Assembly: GCA_003427395.1 (NCBI GenBank)
Contig: BFEA01000002.1
Span: 608,432 to 631,281 of the forward strand
Reading direction: 5' to 3'
Origin: Chara braunii
Taxonomy: Eukaryota > Streptophyta > Charophyceae > Charales > Characeae
Length of the DNA stretch: 22,850 nt
Below are positions 6,987 through 16,949 of this stretch, piece by piece. The translations under genes were made by a program, and so were the position numbers. How positions within the stretch are numbered: position 1 is the stretch's first letter; each line of letters begins with the position of its first letter. Under the pieces are notes generated by a model, which had not been told where the DNA came from, did no database searches, and saw only the letters and a list, made by a program, of their open reading frames with translations.

Positions 6987-7060
6987 GGGAAGACGTGAGA
7001 GCGGGAGAAACAGACCGAGACAGAGCTATGGGAAGACGTGAGAGCGGGAAAAACAGAGAC
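6987..7060. repeat. 43-bp tandem repeat, about 1.7 units
   Basis: GGGAAGACGTGAGAGCGGG occurs at 6987 and again at 7030, followed in both by an AAACAGA purine stretch. Confidence 0.8.
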
Positions 7061-7080
7061 TGAAAAGCGAGGGGAAGGGG

Positions 7081-7082
<2 letters not shown>

Positions 7083-7124
<42 letters not shown>
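7083..7124. repeat. (GA)n microsatellite
   Basis: About 20 GA units. It is complementary to the (CT)n tract 140 bp further on. Confidence 0.95.
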
Positions 7125-7127
<3 letters not shown>

Positions 7128-7260
7128 AATGTGCAGCGGTCATAATAGAATAAAGGCCCAATTGGCTGATGGGTGGAACACAAGCTAAGTGGACAACACC
7201 ATCGATATGGACAGAGGGATCTGGATAGCGACAGAGCATACGGACAGACCCTCCTTTCCG

Positions 7261-7262
<2 letters not shown>

Positions 7263-7310
<48 letters not shown>
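7263..7310. repeat. (CT)n microsatellite
   Basis: About 24 CT units, able to pair with the (GA)n tract at 7083-7124. Confidence 0.95.
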
Positions 7311-7313
<3 letters not shown>

Positions 7314-8040
7314 TCCGCCTACTATCTCCCCGTGTGGCACGACAGCAACAGCAGTAGCAGCACCACGAGGGGCACTGCTACCGCTACAAGGGTGGGTACC
7401 TCCCCCCTCCCCCTCCCCCGACACCCGCCCGCGCGCCTGTGGACGCAGACAACCCGGAGGAACAAGAAGGCATATGAGCAGGATGAACGAGATCCACCAC
7501 CCAAATGAGAAAGAATCCAACTCCGATGAACCAAATCGCTCCCCCTCACCTCAGCTCCAGCTCAGGGTCAAGCTCAAACTCAAAAAGCTCCACTCACCCT
7601 GACGAATATGCGAAGAAGCGAAAGGAAACGGCACTCCATTCGTCACACTCCCTCTACCCTCCCACCTCCTCTCCCTCTACCCTCCCACCTTCTCCCCCCT
7701 GCTCTGATTTACCGCCCTGACTGCTTTACCACCTACCCCTCCACGTCTGACCCCTCGTCCTCCCCACGCACAGCGCAGTTTGCGCGCCTTGGCCTCACAG
7801 AATCGGACACCCGCACGGGACACGCACGCGGGCACCTCAGGCTTCGCCCACGCCCGGGTTCCAGATTCCACCATAAACCACGCGGTTCCGTCGGCGGGTT
7901 CGTCCCATCAAGTCAAGAAAAGCAAGGCCCATGTTCGATCCCTAGACTCCAAGCTCCCTTCGGTCGGCGAGCACCACACAGCCCGCCCTCTCTCAGTCGG
8001 GCCATACTCACACTACGTACGGCTTTTTTCGACGTAGATA
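7311..8040. other. C-rich plus-strand region, no gene recognised
   Basis: Several overlapping frames of 70-150 codons cross this region, all Ser/Pro/Arg-rich or compositionally odd. The least repetitive is the plus frame near 7505-7660 (a PDEYAKKRKE stretch), but no domain is visible. No tRNA or other RNA structure was seen. Confidence 0.4.
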
Positions 8041-8300
8041 TGGACATGATTGCTGTCAGATGCATCTAATCGTCGGCGTAATTGCGGTCAGATACATTCA
8101 CGAAAGTGTTAGTGTGAGCAGGCCCTCACAGTGGATAATCACACGGCACACAACATTGCTGTCCCGACCGATAGCAGGACTTTCCCAGGTTGCATTTGAC
8201 GTCGGATACGACCAGATTCGATTCTATTGAAAAAGTCGGCTGTCGCGACCGATAGCAATGAATTTGCCATGCCGTGGCAGGTCTGCATACGACCCGTCAA
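8041..8300. repeat. Short dispersed direct repeats
   Basis: ATTGCTGTCAGATGCAT and ATTGCGGTCAGATACAT lie about 37 bp apart. GCTGTCCCGACCGATAGCA near 8158 and GCTGTCGCGACCGATAGCA near 8241 form a second pair about 83 bp apart. TTAGTGTGAGCAGGCCCTCA near 8109 echoes the first 20 bases of the window. There is no gene. Confidence 0.55.
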
Positions 8301-8910
8301 TCCTATTCCCTTTTGGCCTCCCTTTTGTTTTCTTAATTAATAATTAAATATTATTTTCTTAATCTTCAAGTTGTTTTGCCCTCAACGAATGCACTTTACC
8401 TATTTCTCTGGACGATGCATTCCTTCTCTTTTCGTTTCGACTGTGGTGTGGCGAGGCCCTATGTATAGTACAGGGGAACACCAACCAAACCTGGAACTGG
8501 AACTCTCCCCTTTGTTTCGAGTATGCAAAACAAAAACTACGTGCAAAACGCAGATTTTTTACCATAATCATAAGATTGCACTCGAAGACGGGAACCTCAC
8601 AATTCTGTCCCGGGGTAGGTGCCATCGCAGTGCATTTTACATTTCTGGCCGTAGATTGTGGAGATCGAGGCTAGAAATGAAGAACGTGCTACGGTGGACC
8701 TAGCCCCGGGAAAGTACTGGGACCATTACCCAGCTTCGGCTATTGATGGCAACCAGGTGCAAGGTCCCATAAAACACTCCAGACCACCCTGACTCTTCGG
8801 GGGCAAGGCTATAACCTTATAGGCACTCGCTCCACCACAACTGTCCATTTTGCAAAAATAAGAGAAATGGTTATCCCAAAAAAAACATATGTATAATACA
8901 GTGTACAAGG
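8301..8910. other. No gene recognised
   Basis: An AT-rich patch (8335-8360) is followed by unique sequence. A CGAGGCCCTATGTATAG stretch near 8452 matches the end of the palindrome at 1574-1717. The ~60-120 codon frames are in opposed strands and have no recognisable motif. Confidence 0.4.
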
Positions 8911-8997
8911 TGCAAATACAATGCACTTACGTTGTGCAAAGACTTTTGGGGTACAACTTTTCCAGGGCGGCCCTTTACGGGGTAAGTTGTATTTGCA
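8911..8997. repeat. Small palindromic element
   Basis: The outer arms TGCAAATACA and TGTATTTGCA, with an inner pair TACAACTT and AAGTTGTA, make a nested hairpin. Size fits a short foldback element. Confidence 0.4.
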
Positions 8998-9074
8998 TTC
9001 TGGGTTATGAGAGGGTGGCCCTGGAATATATGACAGGCCCCTGGCCTCATCTCTTTGATTGGAAATTGATTGGA

Positions 9075-9134
9075 AATAAATGCTGCTTTCTGTGGGAAAA
9101 GAAGAAGAAGGGAAAAAAAAAAAAAAAAAAAAAA
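9075..9134 (+). other. AATAAA followed by an A run
   Basis: AATAAA at about 9075 is followed by a purine-rich stretch and 22 A (9113-9134). It resembles the 3' end of a poly(A) retrosequence on the plus strand, but no body or target duplication was found. Confidence 0.25.
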
Positions 9135-9280
9135 GGCATGAACATTCTACTCTGTTCCCCACCCCCCTCCCTCAAATTTGGTAGCAAATTTCAACAATTT
9201 GCATTGTACGTCGACTTTTTTTTTGTTGATATTTTTTGAACTTTTTAAATGGTGAAAAATATTTCAAGTGCCGCAGACTT

Positions 9281-9392
9281 CGAATACAACGTACAAACGT
9301 TATATTTGACCGTACGTTCTATTCGGAAAAAAAAAGACAACGGTTTTCAAAAGTCTGATTTGTGAAGGTAATTCAAATAGAATGTACGAACG
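9281..9392. repeat. Nested inverted and direct repeat (GAATAGAACGTACG family)
   Basis: CGAATACAACGTAC at 9281 pairs with GTACGTTCTATTCG ending about 9325. A third, directly oriented copy, CAAATAGAATGTACGAACG, lies at 9374-9392. The core resembles the GAATAGAACGCCCGGT ends at 1188-1299. Confidence 0.5.
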
Positions 9393-9524
9393 TTTTTTTC
9401 GGGGTAAGAAGGTAGCCTGTAAAATTGCAAAACTTGTGCAACTCTTAGGGTCACACATTCCCCGTACTCACATATGTCGGCGGCCCGGGGAGCAGCAGGC
9501 ATACGCATTTTCTGGGCGCCTTTG

Positions 9525-9643
9525 GGGCACGGTTCCACTGGCACGCGAGTCATGGCCTAAAAGGACCCGTGCGAGTGGGGGATGAAGTTGACGTTTCAAG
9601 TGTCGCAAAAGGCCATGATTTGCGTGCTACTTGAACCGTGCCC
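9525..9643. mobile_element. Palindromic MITE-like element, ~119 bp
   Basis: Left GGGCACGGTTCCACTGGCAC continues to GTCATGGCCTAAAA. The right end is the imperfect reverse complement (AAAAGGCCATGA through GAACCGTGCCC), with arms of about 36 bp. A direct repeat around TGACGTTTCAAG (9581-9610 and 9661-9690, spacing exactly 80 bp) overlaps its right half. Confidence 0.55.
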
Positions 9644-9690
9644 TAGAGTCCCAAGATGGTAATGAGGCTGACGTTTCAAGCGTTGCGAAA

Positions 9691-10413
9691 TATCACTGTT
9701 TTCTTGAACGTATTTGTGCATAGGTTCATTCAACTAGTTCATTCAATTTCGTATATGCATCTGTGAAAATACATGTCCAGATTCATGTGAGTCGTGCAAT
9801 CGTCTCTTATACTTGGCCGTCGCCCCTCCTCTCAGGCAGACGACCTCCTCCCTTCCAACTCACCCTCCCCTCTCCTCCTTCAAGTTTTGTTTCCCACCCC
9901 GCCAATGTCGAAAGAGGTCAAAGTGGTACGTGGCGATTGCAGTCTCACCTTCCACCACGAGCGAGTCTCTTAGTATGCTCGATGGGGCATCCGTCTTTGA
10001 CAACTGTCATTCGTGCAGTTCGTATATTTTGAAAAATAATAAAGTACTCGATGAGGTTGCAATTCATCAGGAAAAAAAAAACAGTCAAAACCATCCCCTT
10101 CGAGTACTTGTTTTTCCTTTTCTCATTTGAAGTATTGCGAATCAAAATGAGTCCTATTTTTTTTCCCTGCCTCTCATTCTTAGCAATTGAAGAAAAAAAA
10201 AAAAACAAAAAAAACACTACTTCATAATATAAATCCATGCTGATTTTACTGCCATTCGATTTTCCTGCATCAATGGTCAGGCCATGTCCTACAGATATCC
10301 CACAGGTGTTTGTAAGATACATTTTACCTTATTCGTATGTTAATGGAACCGTGTCTCTCGAGGTGCCCGCGAAATGTGTATTGTTTCTATGATTTTTTTT
10401 CGCATCCATTAAT
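9691..10413. other. No gene recognised
   Basis: A pyrimidine-rich stretch (9800-9900) grades into AT-rich DNA with short A and T runs. The longest frames (about 105-125 codons) are interrupted by homopolymer-derived Lys or Phe runs and show no domain. Confidence 0.4.
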
Positions 10414-10574
10414 AAACCACTCGTACCTCGGCCATATATCGGTCGTGGGCTGGTGCCTCTACTATCGGGGGCCAATGCAAAATTTGGGCCATTGATGAAA
10501 ATTACCAACGACGGCCTGGATCCCCGGAGATCGAGGTGTGTTAATGCCTTCGAGGGTCGAGATACTAGTGGTTT
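10414..10574. mobile_element. MITE-like element, ~161 bp
   Basis: The left end AAACCACTCGTACCTCGGCC has an imperfect reverse complement at the right end (CGAGATACTAGTGGTTT), giving terminal inverted repeats of about 19 bp. Both ends sit in TTAAT-like sequence. A precise target duplication is not clear. Confidence 0.55.
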
Positions 10575-12040
10575 AATTTTTTGTGTTTCGCATTGTGTGA
10601 CTATACAACGTGTAAATTAACATTTGGAAACTGAAGACTAATCGCGGTAGTGTCTTTTCTGTTTTGTATTAGATGTGGGAAAGTTGTATGATCAGGCGGT
10701 GCTTTATAATTACAAAATCATCAATGTAATTTTTTCGATTTTATATGATGTTGTAAGTAGATCCTCAGTTTGACTTCTGATTTGCATAACCGAGTCTCAA
10801 AACTGCTCAAAAACGTCCTATGGAGAACACTATTGATGAAGTAAGAGTGTCATGCCTACACAAACAAAACATTTAAGGGAGATCTTGAGTCGGGACAACA
10901 CGGTCCAATATATATATATATATATTTTTTTTTTTTTTAATTTATTCTACAACAATATAAAATGGATAGAGAATTCAAGAGTAATAAATTGAGAGCAACA
11001 GAGCTACGATCATGTTTTTCTCCACTTTATAGGTCTGACAACTTACCTCACTCTCAAGTTTCACATAATACAAAGAGTGGTGAAGTGAGGCCCATAGTCT
11101 TTTACCAAACAAAACTTGCTCATAGTTTTTCCACGCTCGGGTCAATCCTTATACATTTAAAAACCGCATAAAATACAAAAAGACGTCTCATGCGCAAACT
11201 ATATTTAGAACTGAGGTTTCACTAGCGAGTGTATTAGATGAGTGTAAGAGTATCATAAAAAAGTTTCTTCTATTTATTCTCAACTATATCTATATACAAT
11301 TCAATTTTAAATGCCTTAAAAATAAAAGATCGGTTATTGTCTGCGACAATCACCAAACAAATATGAACTCAGATATGATATTTCGCCCGATTTCGTATTG
11401 TGTGTACATTATGTTGATGATACTGATGTATGTTAGACGTCATATTGTTTCGACCATGTAACCATTGATACATCGGTTTATCACTGTTCAAAGACATACA
11501 TGGTTTATATGATGTTCAACCTCGTGGAACAATTTTTTTTAATGAGTATGTCTGAATAATTGGGTTTAAAGGTATGGGGATTTTTTTTATATTTTTTTTA
11601 ATATTCATTTTTTTCAGTTTTCTTTCACTTACACGTCTTGTATTTTTATTGTATTTAATAATTTGATTTTTTTTTTTCCATTATATAATCATAGCGTGTT
11701 CCCTAATACGACCGAAAGGAAAAAAATTGTACAAAAAACATGTTCAATTTGTTTTACATTGTGATCTACATGACACAATTTCGTATTTTTTTTACCATTT
11801 TTTACTTTGTTACATATAAAGGTAAACATCGATGTTAATGAGTTTTCATATCCTCAAATTTTTAATGTCATGTCGTACATCGTTTTTATTTTTTTAAGAT
11901 CATAGACCAAATATTTAACTAGTCAAAACAAAAACTAAACTTGTTTTTAGCTAAAGGTCAAGAAAGGTATAAACATATCATATTTTAACTAATTCATAAT
12001 GCTTACAGCCTTACATAATAATGTATTGTTACAAGCAATG
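10575..12040. other. AT-rich DNA, no gene
   Basis: Long AT-rich sequence with a (TA)n/T run at 10908-10938 and frequent T runs. No frame longer than about 70 codons and no RNA gene were found. Confidence 0.55.
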
Positions 12041-12165
12041 TCACCAGCCCGTACGTACGGGGGTCCCCGGACAGACATCCGTACGTACGGGCGTTCGGGG
12101 TTCCGTACGAGGTCCAAACCCGACGGCATTCGGCCCACGCCAAAAATTATTTCGGGGCCTCACAA
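12041..12165. other. CpG-rich patch with CGTACG palindromes
   Basis: In an otherwise AT-rich setting this stretch contains the 14-bp perfect palindrome CCCGTACGTACGGG (12048-12061), a 12-bp one (CCGTACGTACGG, 12079-12090) and a further CCGTACG. A related CCATACGTTCGGGCGTTCAG occurs just beyond the N gap at about 12776. It may be the end of an unrecognised repeat element. Confidence 0.5.
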
Positions 12166-12223
12166 TAATTTTGTTTTTATGATTTGTTTTTGGTAAGTTA
12201 TCAACGACGTCAGATACATGCCT

Positions 12224-12492
12224 ATAAATTTTCAAGTCATTTAGCTCAGCCAAATAAGAATTAAAAATCGTCAAAAATGGCGGTATCAAAACGTGCTCGC
12301 CTACGTTGTTTTTCACTTTTTACTTATTGTTTTCACTTTCGTTCGAGGTCTTAACAATTTTATTATTATTTTTAATTCTTTTAGTGGGTTTTGCATTATG
12401 TAAAGTATATATTTGTAAATTTTCAGGGCATTTAGCTATGCCAAAAAAAAATAAAAAATCGCAAAAGATGGCGGTGTCGAAAATGTGCTCGT
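12224..12492. repeat. Diverged ~191-bp duplication
   Basis: A block of about 75 bp (CATTTAGCT, GCCAAA, AAAAATCG, ATGGCGGT, GTGCTCG in the same order) is present at 12224-12299 and again at 12410-12492. Confidence 0.7.
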
Positions 12493-12648
12493 GCACTCAC
12501 TAATTTTTTTATTTTTATTTTTTTTTATTATTAGTATTTATTTTTTAGTATTTTATTTTATTTCAAATTTGGTAAGGAATTTGGATGTTATGCTAAAAAC
12601 AATCTTGTTTAATTTATTTTTCTTCATAATATTTTTTTTTTCATTTTT

Positions 12649-12767
12649 NNNNNNNNNNNNNNNNNNNNNNNNNNNNNNNNNNNNNNNNNNNNNNNNNNNN
12701 NNNNNNNNNNNNNNNNNNNNNNNNNNNNNNNNNNNNNNNNNNNNNNNNNNNNNNNNNNNNNNNNNNN
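12649..12767. other. Assembly gap (119 N)
   Basis: The bases are unknown. The frames drawn across it are meaningless. It lies between AT-rich DNA and a GC-rich repeat fragment. Confidence 1.
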
Positions 12768-12780
12768 AAGGAGTCCCATA

Positions 12781-12899
12781 CGTTCGGGCGTTCAGACCGT
12801 CCCGAACGCCGGTTACCCTGGTTACAAGTAAATTATATATATATATATATATATATTCTATTTGATGATATATATATATATATATATCGTCAAATAGAA
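12781..12899. repeat. Inverted repeats with (TA)n core
   Basis: CGTTCGGG (12781) and CCCGAACG (12801) form an 8-bp stem. Further on, TTCTATTTGA (12856) and TCAAATAGAA (to 12899) enclose (AT)n, making a cruciform-prone palindrome. The sequence after it, ATAGAACTGCCCGGT, resembles the ends of the 1188-1299 element. Confidence 0.55.
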
Positions 12900-12926
12900 C
12901 TGCCCGGTAAACCGTAGGCACAGAGA

Positions 12927-12928
<2 letters not shown>

Positions 12929-12991
<63 letters not shown>
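12929..12991. repeat. (TA)n microsatellite
   Basis: About 31 TA units. Confidence 0.95.
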
Positions 12992-12996
<5 letters not shown>

Positions 12997-13944
12997 ATTT
13001 ATTTATTTATTTTTTGCTCCTAGTTCTGCTTTACCTTTTTTTTGTCCTTTTTGTTTTTCTTCCTCTTTGTTTTTATTTGTCTATTATTTATTTATTTATT
13101 TTTTTCTTTTTTTGGTGTTGTTTAATGTCTTGTTGATTCACCAAGCATATGACACATCAAAACACATAATCTGATATAACATTCACGCTTTGTGTAAGTC
13201 TCTATGTCGTCAAATGTTTTAGCACATTACCACGTCATTGACTATAAGGGTGCTAACATGTGGTATTTTTGGAAGTTCTTGGAGAGGGTAATATGGATAG
13301 ATAGAGTGATCAATAGATACTCCCATAAAATAATAAATGAATATACATAGATTGATAAATACTAGTCGAATATGTAGATAAATATATAGTTAAAAACATA
13401 TAGTTATTTATATTAATGCATATTATATTGATATGCATCATTATTTTTCGTAGATTGCCATGTTCAATGCATCAACCCGGATGCACACGGAAAAGGGGCT
13501 TGCACCAAGGTTTTTCTGCCCGTATTACCCAAAAAGTGAGATATCAGATACGCTTGAATGACAAGGACCCGATCTAACGGAGTGCGTTTTTTAGCAGAAC
13601 GTTGTACACAGGTTGCTTAGTATTTTTCAACATCGAATAGGTTATCATAATAATGATGATTATTTGAAAAAATCACATGATGGGATTAAAGTACCTGCGA
13701 TAATCTGCCAAAAACTTATTTAGATCAAGCCTGCGATTGGAAAGTTGAAGTTTGATCTACATAAAAAACGGACAGCTGTCGATGTTCGAAAATGATTATT
13801 GTTGGCAAGGTGTGGCTAGTTGCCATCTTGACAAGTTGTCACGGTAATTTACAGTCGCCACAAACTGCTTAGACGGACTGTACAAAATAAAATGAACTTT
13901 AACGCAGAACGTTGACATCGACAAGTGGTGTCATTGTTGAGGTA
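12992..13944. other. AT-rich DNA, no gene
   Basis: T-rich and (TTTA)n-like stretches to about 13110, then sequence of mixed composition (13450-13940) without long open frames or recognisable motifs. Confidence 0.5.
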
Positions 13945-14549
13945 TGACACTTGGCACGTGCAGATAGTTAGTAGTTGGATTCTGTTCTTTTATTTTATTT
14001 TCGTTAGTTGTAGTTAGATTATTATTATTATTATTATTTTTTTTATTATCATTCAAGGGTTTTTTTTTTTTTTTTTTTCGATCTCGTACTTCACGAGACT
14101 CGTCTGAATCAATGAATCCTCAACACAACCACGAGAAAGTTCATTCTCATCGAGGTTGTTGATATGGGGCCTTGGGCTTGGCCCGATCGATACTTGCACG
14201 CACCCTCGAGGGAGGCAGCCATCGCGTAGGCGTGACTGAAAAGGAACGAGCGAGGTGAGATGAAGAAATGATAGCACAACGAGAGGAAGGAGTGAGTGCA
14301 AAAGGGGGGCGAACTTGTGCGTTAGGGGATGGTATTGAGTGTGAAAGGGATGGTGACAGCTCCCGCAGGTAGAGGTGAGTTGTACCTTGCGGAACCTCTG
14401 TCCTATCGCAGGGGCCGCGAGAGGCATAACATTCGCGAACAGTCGAAGTGGTATTTCGTAAAAGTGACTTAAGACTCCTCCATGATGCGACTGTGAGGTC
14501 TGACACAAGAATTACTTTACGTCTGGGTGTGGGACCACCGCGCACGACA
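13945..14549. mobile_element. LTR-like repeat, copy 1 (605 bp)
   Basis: Begins TGACACTTGGCACGTGCAGA and ends CACGACA, so it has the TG...CA ends of long terminal repeats. It is matched along its whole length by copy 2 at 22081-22687, with scattered substitutions and variable T/TTA runs. The pair could be the two LTRs of an ~8.7-kb element or two solo LTRs. No primer-binding site, polypurine tract or matching 5-bp duplication is evident at the outer or inner edges, so element type and orientation stay open. Frames inside it on the minus strand show no known domain. Confidence 0.6.
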
Positions 14550-14777
14550 GGTGACACTGTTGTCGGGGATCTCGCTTTCCAATCGAGGTCCTCAGTGAAC
14601 GGACTCGGGTATGGTAAGACGATGATCATGGCAAAACGACAATCTTTAATCAAACTAATATAGTATTTGATATGCGGATTGGAATTGTGTCAAATAGATG
14701 TGATGCGCATTGAAAGGTGTATAGTTATATCGATAATACCTACAAGGGTTATGATGTTAGGGATTTCGATTACCTAC
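14550..14777. other. Interval between LTR-like copy 1 and the foldback element
   Basis: No primer-binding-site-like TGG motif follows the repeat. The sequence is unique and non-coding as far as I can see. GGTGACACT at the boundary repeats the start of the LTR-like unit over 9 bases. Confidence 0.4.
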
Positions 14778-15291
14778 CAACAGAAAAAATTCCCAGAATT
14801 AAATAATCATTCTAGAGTAAAATTACATTTTAAATTTTAAAATTTCATTCCATCTTAAAAAATATAATTCCAATTTTAAAATTTTTCGTCTTACTTGAAA
14901 ACTTTTCTTCCAAGAAAAGGGTATCCCTTCTTATTTGAACCGCATGCTAAAGATGGAATGAAAGTCTGGATGAGTCCATGAAATTTTTTAATTGGACTGC
15001 CATTCTAAGTAAGGATTTCCAGTAGGTTAATCCAATCTAAATTAGACGATATTTGTTGTAATAGAATGAAAGTTTAATTAAAATATTTCACAAACTCGTC
15101 TAGACTTTCATTCCATCTTGAACAATAGATGTAGTTGGAAGGGAAAACTCATATTTAGACGGGAACTTATAAAATTAAATTGAAAATTTTAGAATTTGAC
15201 AAACATTGGAATTATAATTTATAAATATGAAGGATTTTTTTTTTATGAAATATTTTTTCAACTTTTATTTCTCATGGGAATTTTTCTGTTG
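14778..15291. mobile_element. Foldback MITE, 514 bp
   Basis: Terminal inverted repeats CAACAGAAAAAATTCCCA and TGGGAATTTTTCTGTTG bound the element. Flanks ACCTAC (14772-14777) and ACCAAC (15292-15297) look like a 6-bp target duplication with one mismatch. The interior is itself a long imperfect inverted repeat: GATGGAATGAAAGTCTGG near 14953 pairs with AGACTTTCATTCCATC near 15101. There is no ORF. A truncated inverted copy lies at 21299-21710. The transposon superfamily is not clear. Confidence 0.7.
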
Positions 15292-16432
15292 ACCAACGTC
15301 CTTAGAAGAACGAACTAAGGTATAAGATAGTTAGAAGTCTGTGTTAGATAGTGAACGTGATAATTTTATCTGGAAGTTAAAAGTTAGATTAGTTAACGAC
15401 TTCAGGGAGGTATTTGTGTATGTTGGATCATTCCTTCAGTTTATATACTCAAGGCATTCGTCCGTGTAGCCGCGTCTTGTCGACTTAAGTAGTTAGAAGA
15501 TTAATGACTACACTGACTCTTTTAAAATTTTCAAGGGTCAAGGAGAGATAGGTGTGTGACTAACTATTCTATTTATCTTTAGCTAGTGTAAACCGACTTT
15601 GCCAGCCTTACTTTTTTACGACTTTTCTTTCCTATATCTTTAGTCATTTCTAAGTTGTAGGGTTAAAATGAAATTTCGTTTCTTGTCAGATTGAACTATC
15701 TGTAAAGTGCATTGCTTACCACCTTACAAGGTAGAAAACCCTCTACATCCTTGGTTTGTGTCAATAGTAGGTACAACGAGATAACTTGTATAATGTAAAG
15801 TTCACAGGTCATAGCGCATAGTCTTTTCAAGTCTAGATTCTTTATTCAGGATCGTTAAGAATAGTTTTACAATCAGGTTCATATCTGAATCTTGCCTTTG
15901 AACTAGTTCTCCCGTACAACAAGGAAGACTTAGTTATATTATTATTTTTTTTACGAAGACTTTGTGACATTTGTTTCAAACTCGTTACTATCACACCCGT
16001 ATATAGCCCCTGTCTAGCATGACGCGCATTATTATTTCTTCAATCACATGGTCGTATGCCCACACATAAAGATTCATTTATCGTACCACCTAAGACACAC
16101 AAGTTAGAAACCGACAGAATAAGAGAAAAACAACAAAGAAACTTTTTTGAATAGGTCTGTTGACTTTATAAAAGGAAAGAAGAGAAAGATATGGAAAAAT
16201 GTTAGGTTGCGCCATCCCTAGAAGGACTGACTCGATCATGCATCATTCCTTAACGGTATGGCTTAGTACTGTTACAAGTGCAATAAATACTATGACATTT
16301 TTTTGTCACACTTTAAGTCGTTTTGTCGTAGTTACTCTATAAAATGTTACCCTCGTACTTTCCTTTTTGCCTCATCCTCGATAGTTAATTATCCTTCCCC
16401 AACCGTCTCACATTGCAATTCCACTGTCATAG
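15292..16432. other. AT-rich DNA, no gene
   Basis: Unique sequence of mixed composition with no frame above about 60 codons and no recognised domain or RNA gene. Confidence 0.45.
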
Positions 16433-16663
16433 TGCGTACATGATTCACTCTTCGTTTCGCAAGTCGCACCAACAGATCGTTACTTGTGTATCATGCTTGC
16501 ACTTTTTCTTTCTATGTCAGAGCAATCTACGCAAGATCATTCTGCACCTTTTCTTTCTATGTCAGAGCAAACTATGCAAGGTTCAACTCCTACTCCACCA
16601 TATAGGGGGAATCGTCTAAGAGACAGCCTTTGTAGGATTCAAATGCTGCTTGTCCTGAAGTAA
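16433..16663 (+). pseudogene. Short open stretch with in-frame 45-bp duplication
   Basis: A 77-codon stop-free stretch contains two tandem 45-bp units (16499-16543 and 16544-16588). They translate as ALFLSMSEQSTQDHS and APFLSMSEQTMQGST, followed by PTPPYRG. The period is a multiple of three and the Q/S/P-rich text could be a fragment of a retroelement gag-like region. I recognise no domain, so this is only a possible relic. Confidence 0.15.
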
Positions 16664-16949
16664 CAAGGCTCGAGTATTGTTCCAATGAGGTTTCAATTTC
16701 TAATCTGGATCATTGTCAAAATATAAAAAAGATGAAATCTCCTCAGTGTCTCGTCATTGTAGTACATGTTTTGAGTGACGGGAAAGGATCCGGTTGAGGT
16801 AAGGGAAGAAAATATGATATGTACTACTAGTTTCCCTTTGAAATGAATAATGTGCGTGAATGACGGACAAACATTCTAAACCCTTGAAAAAGTGTGTAGT
16901 TGTTAGACTACCTACTTAGAGATTATGAACATTAGTGATGTCATTTGTC

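Noticed and set aside
12485-12921. ORFs on both strands across the gap
   Set aside because: They consist largely of N and AT repeats.
10908-13110. Organelle DNA insertion suggested by the AT-rich composition
   Set aside because: No recognisable plastid or mitochondrial gene or tRNA sequence is present.
14053-14653. 150-168-codon minus-strand ORFs in LTR-like copy 1
   Set aside because: Parts of the frames are also open in copy 2 because the DNA is similar, but the peptides are Ser/Pro-rich without a known domain, and no start is conserved.
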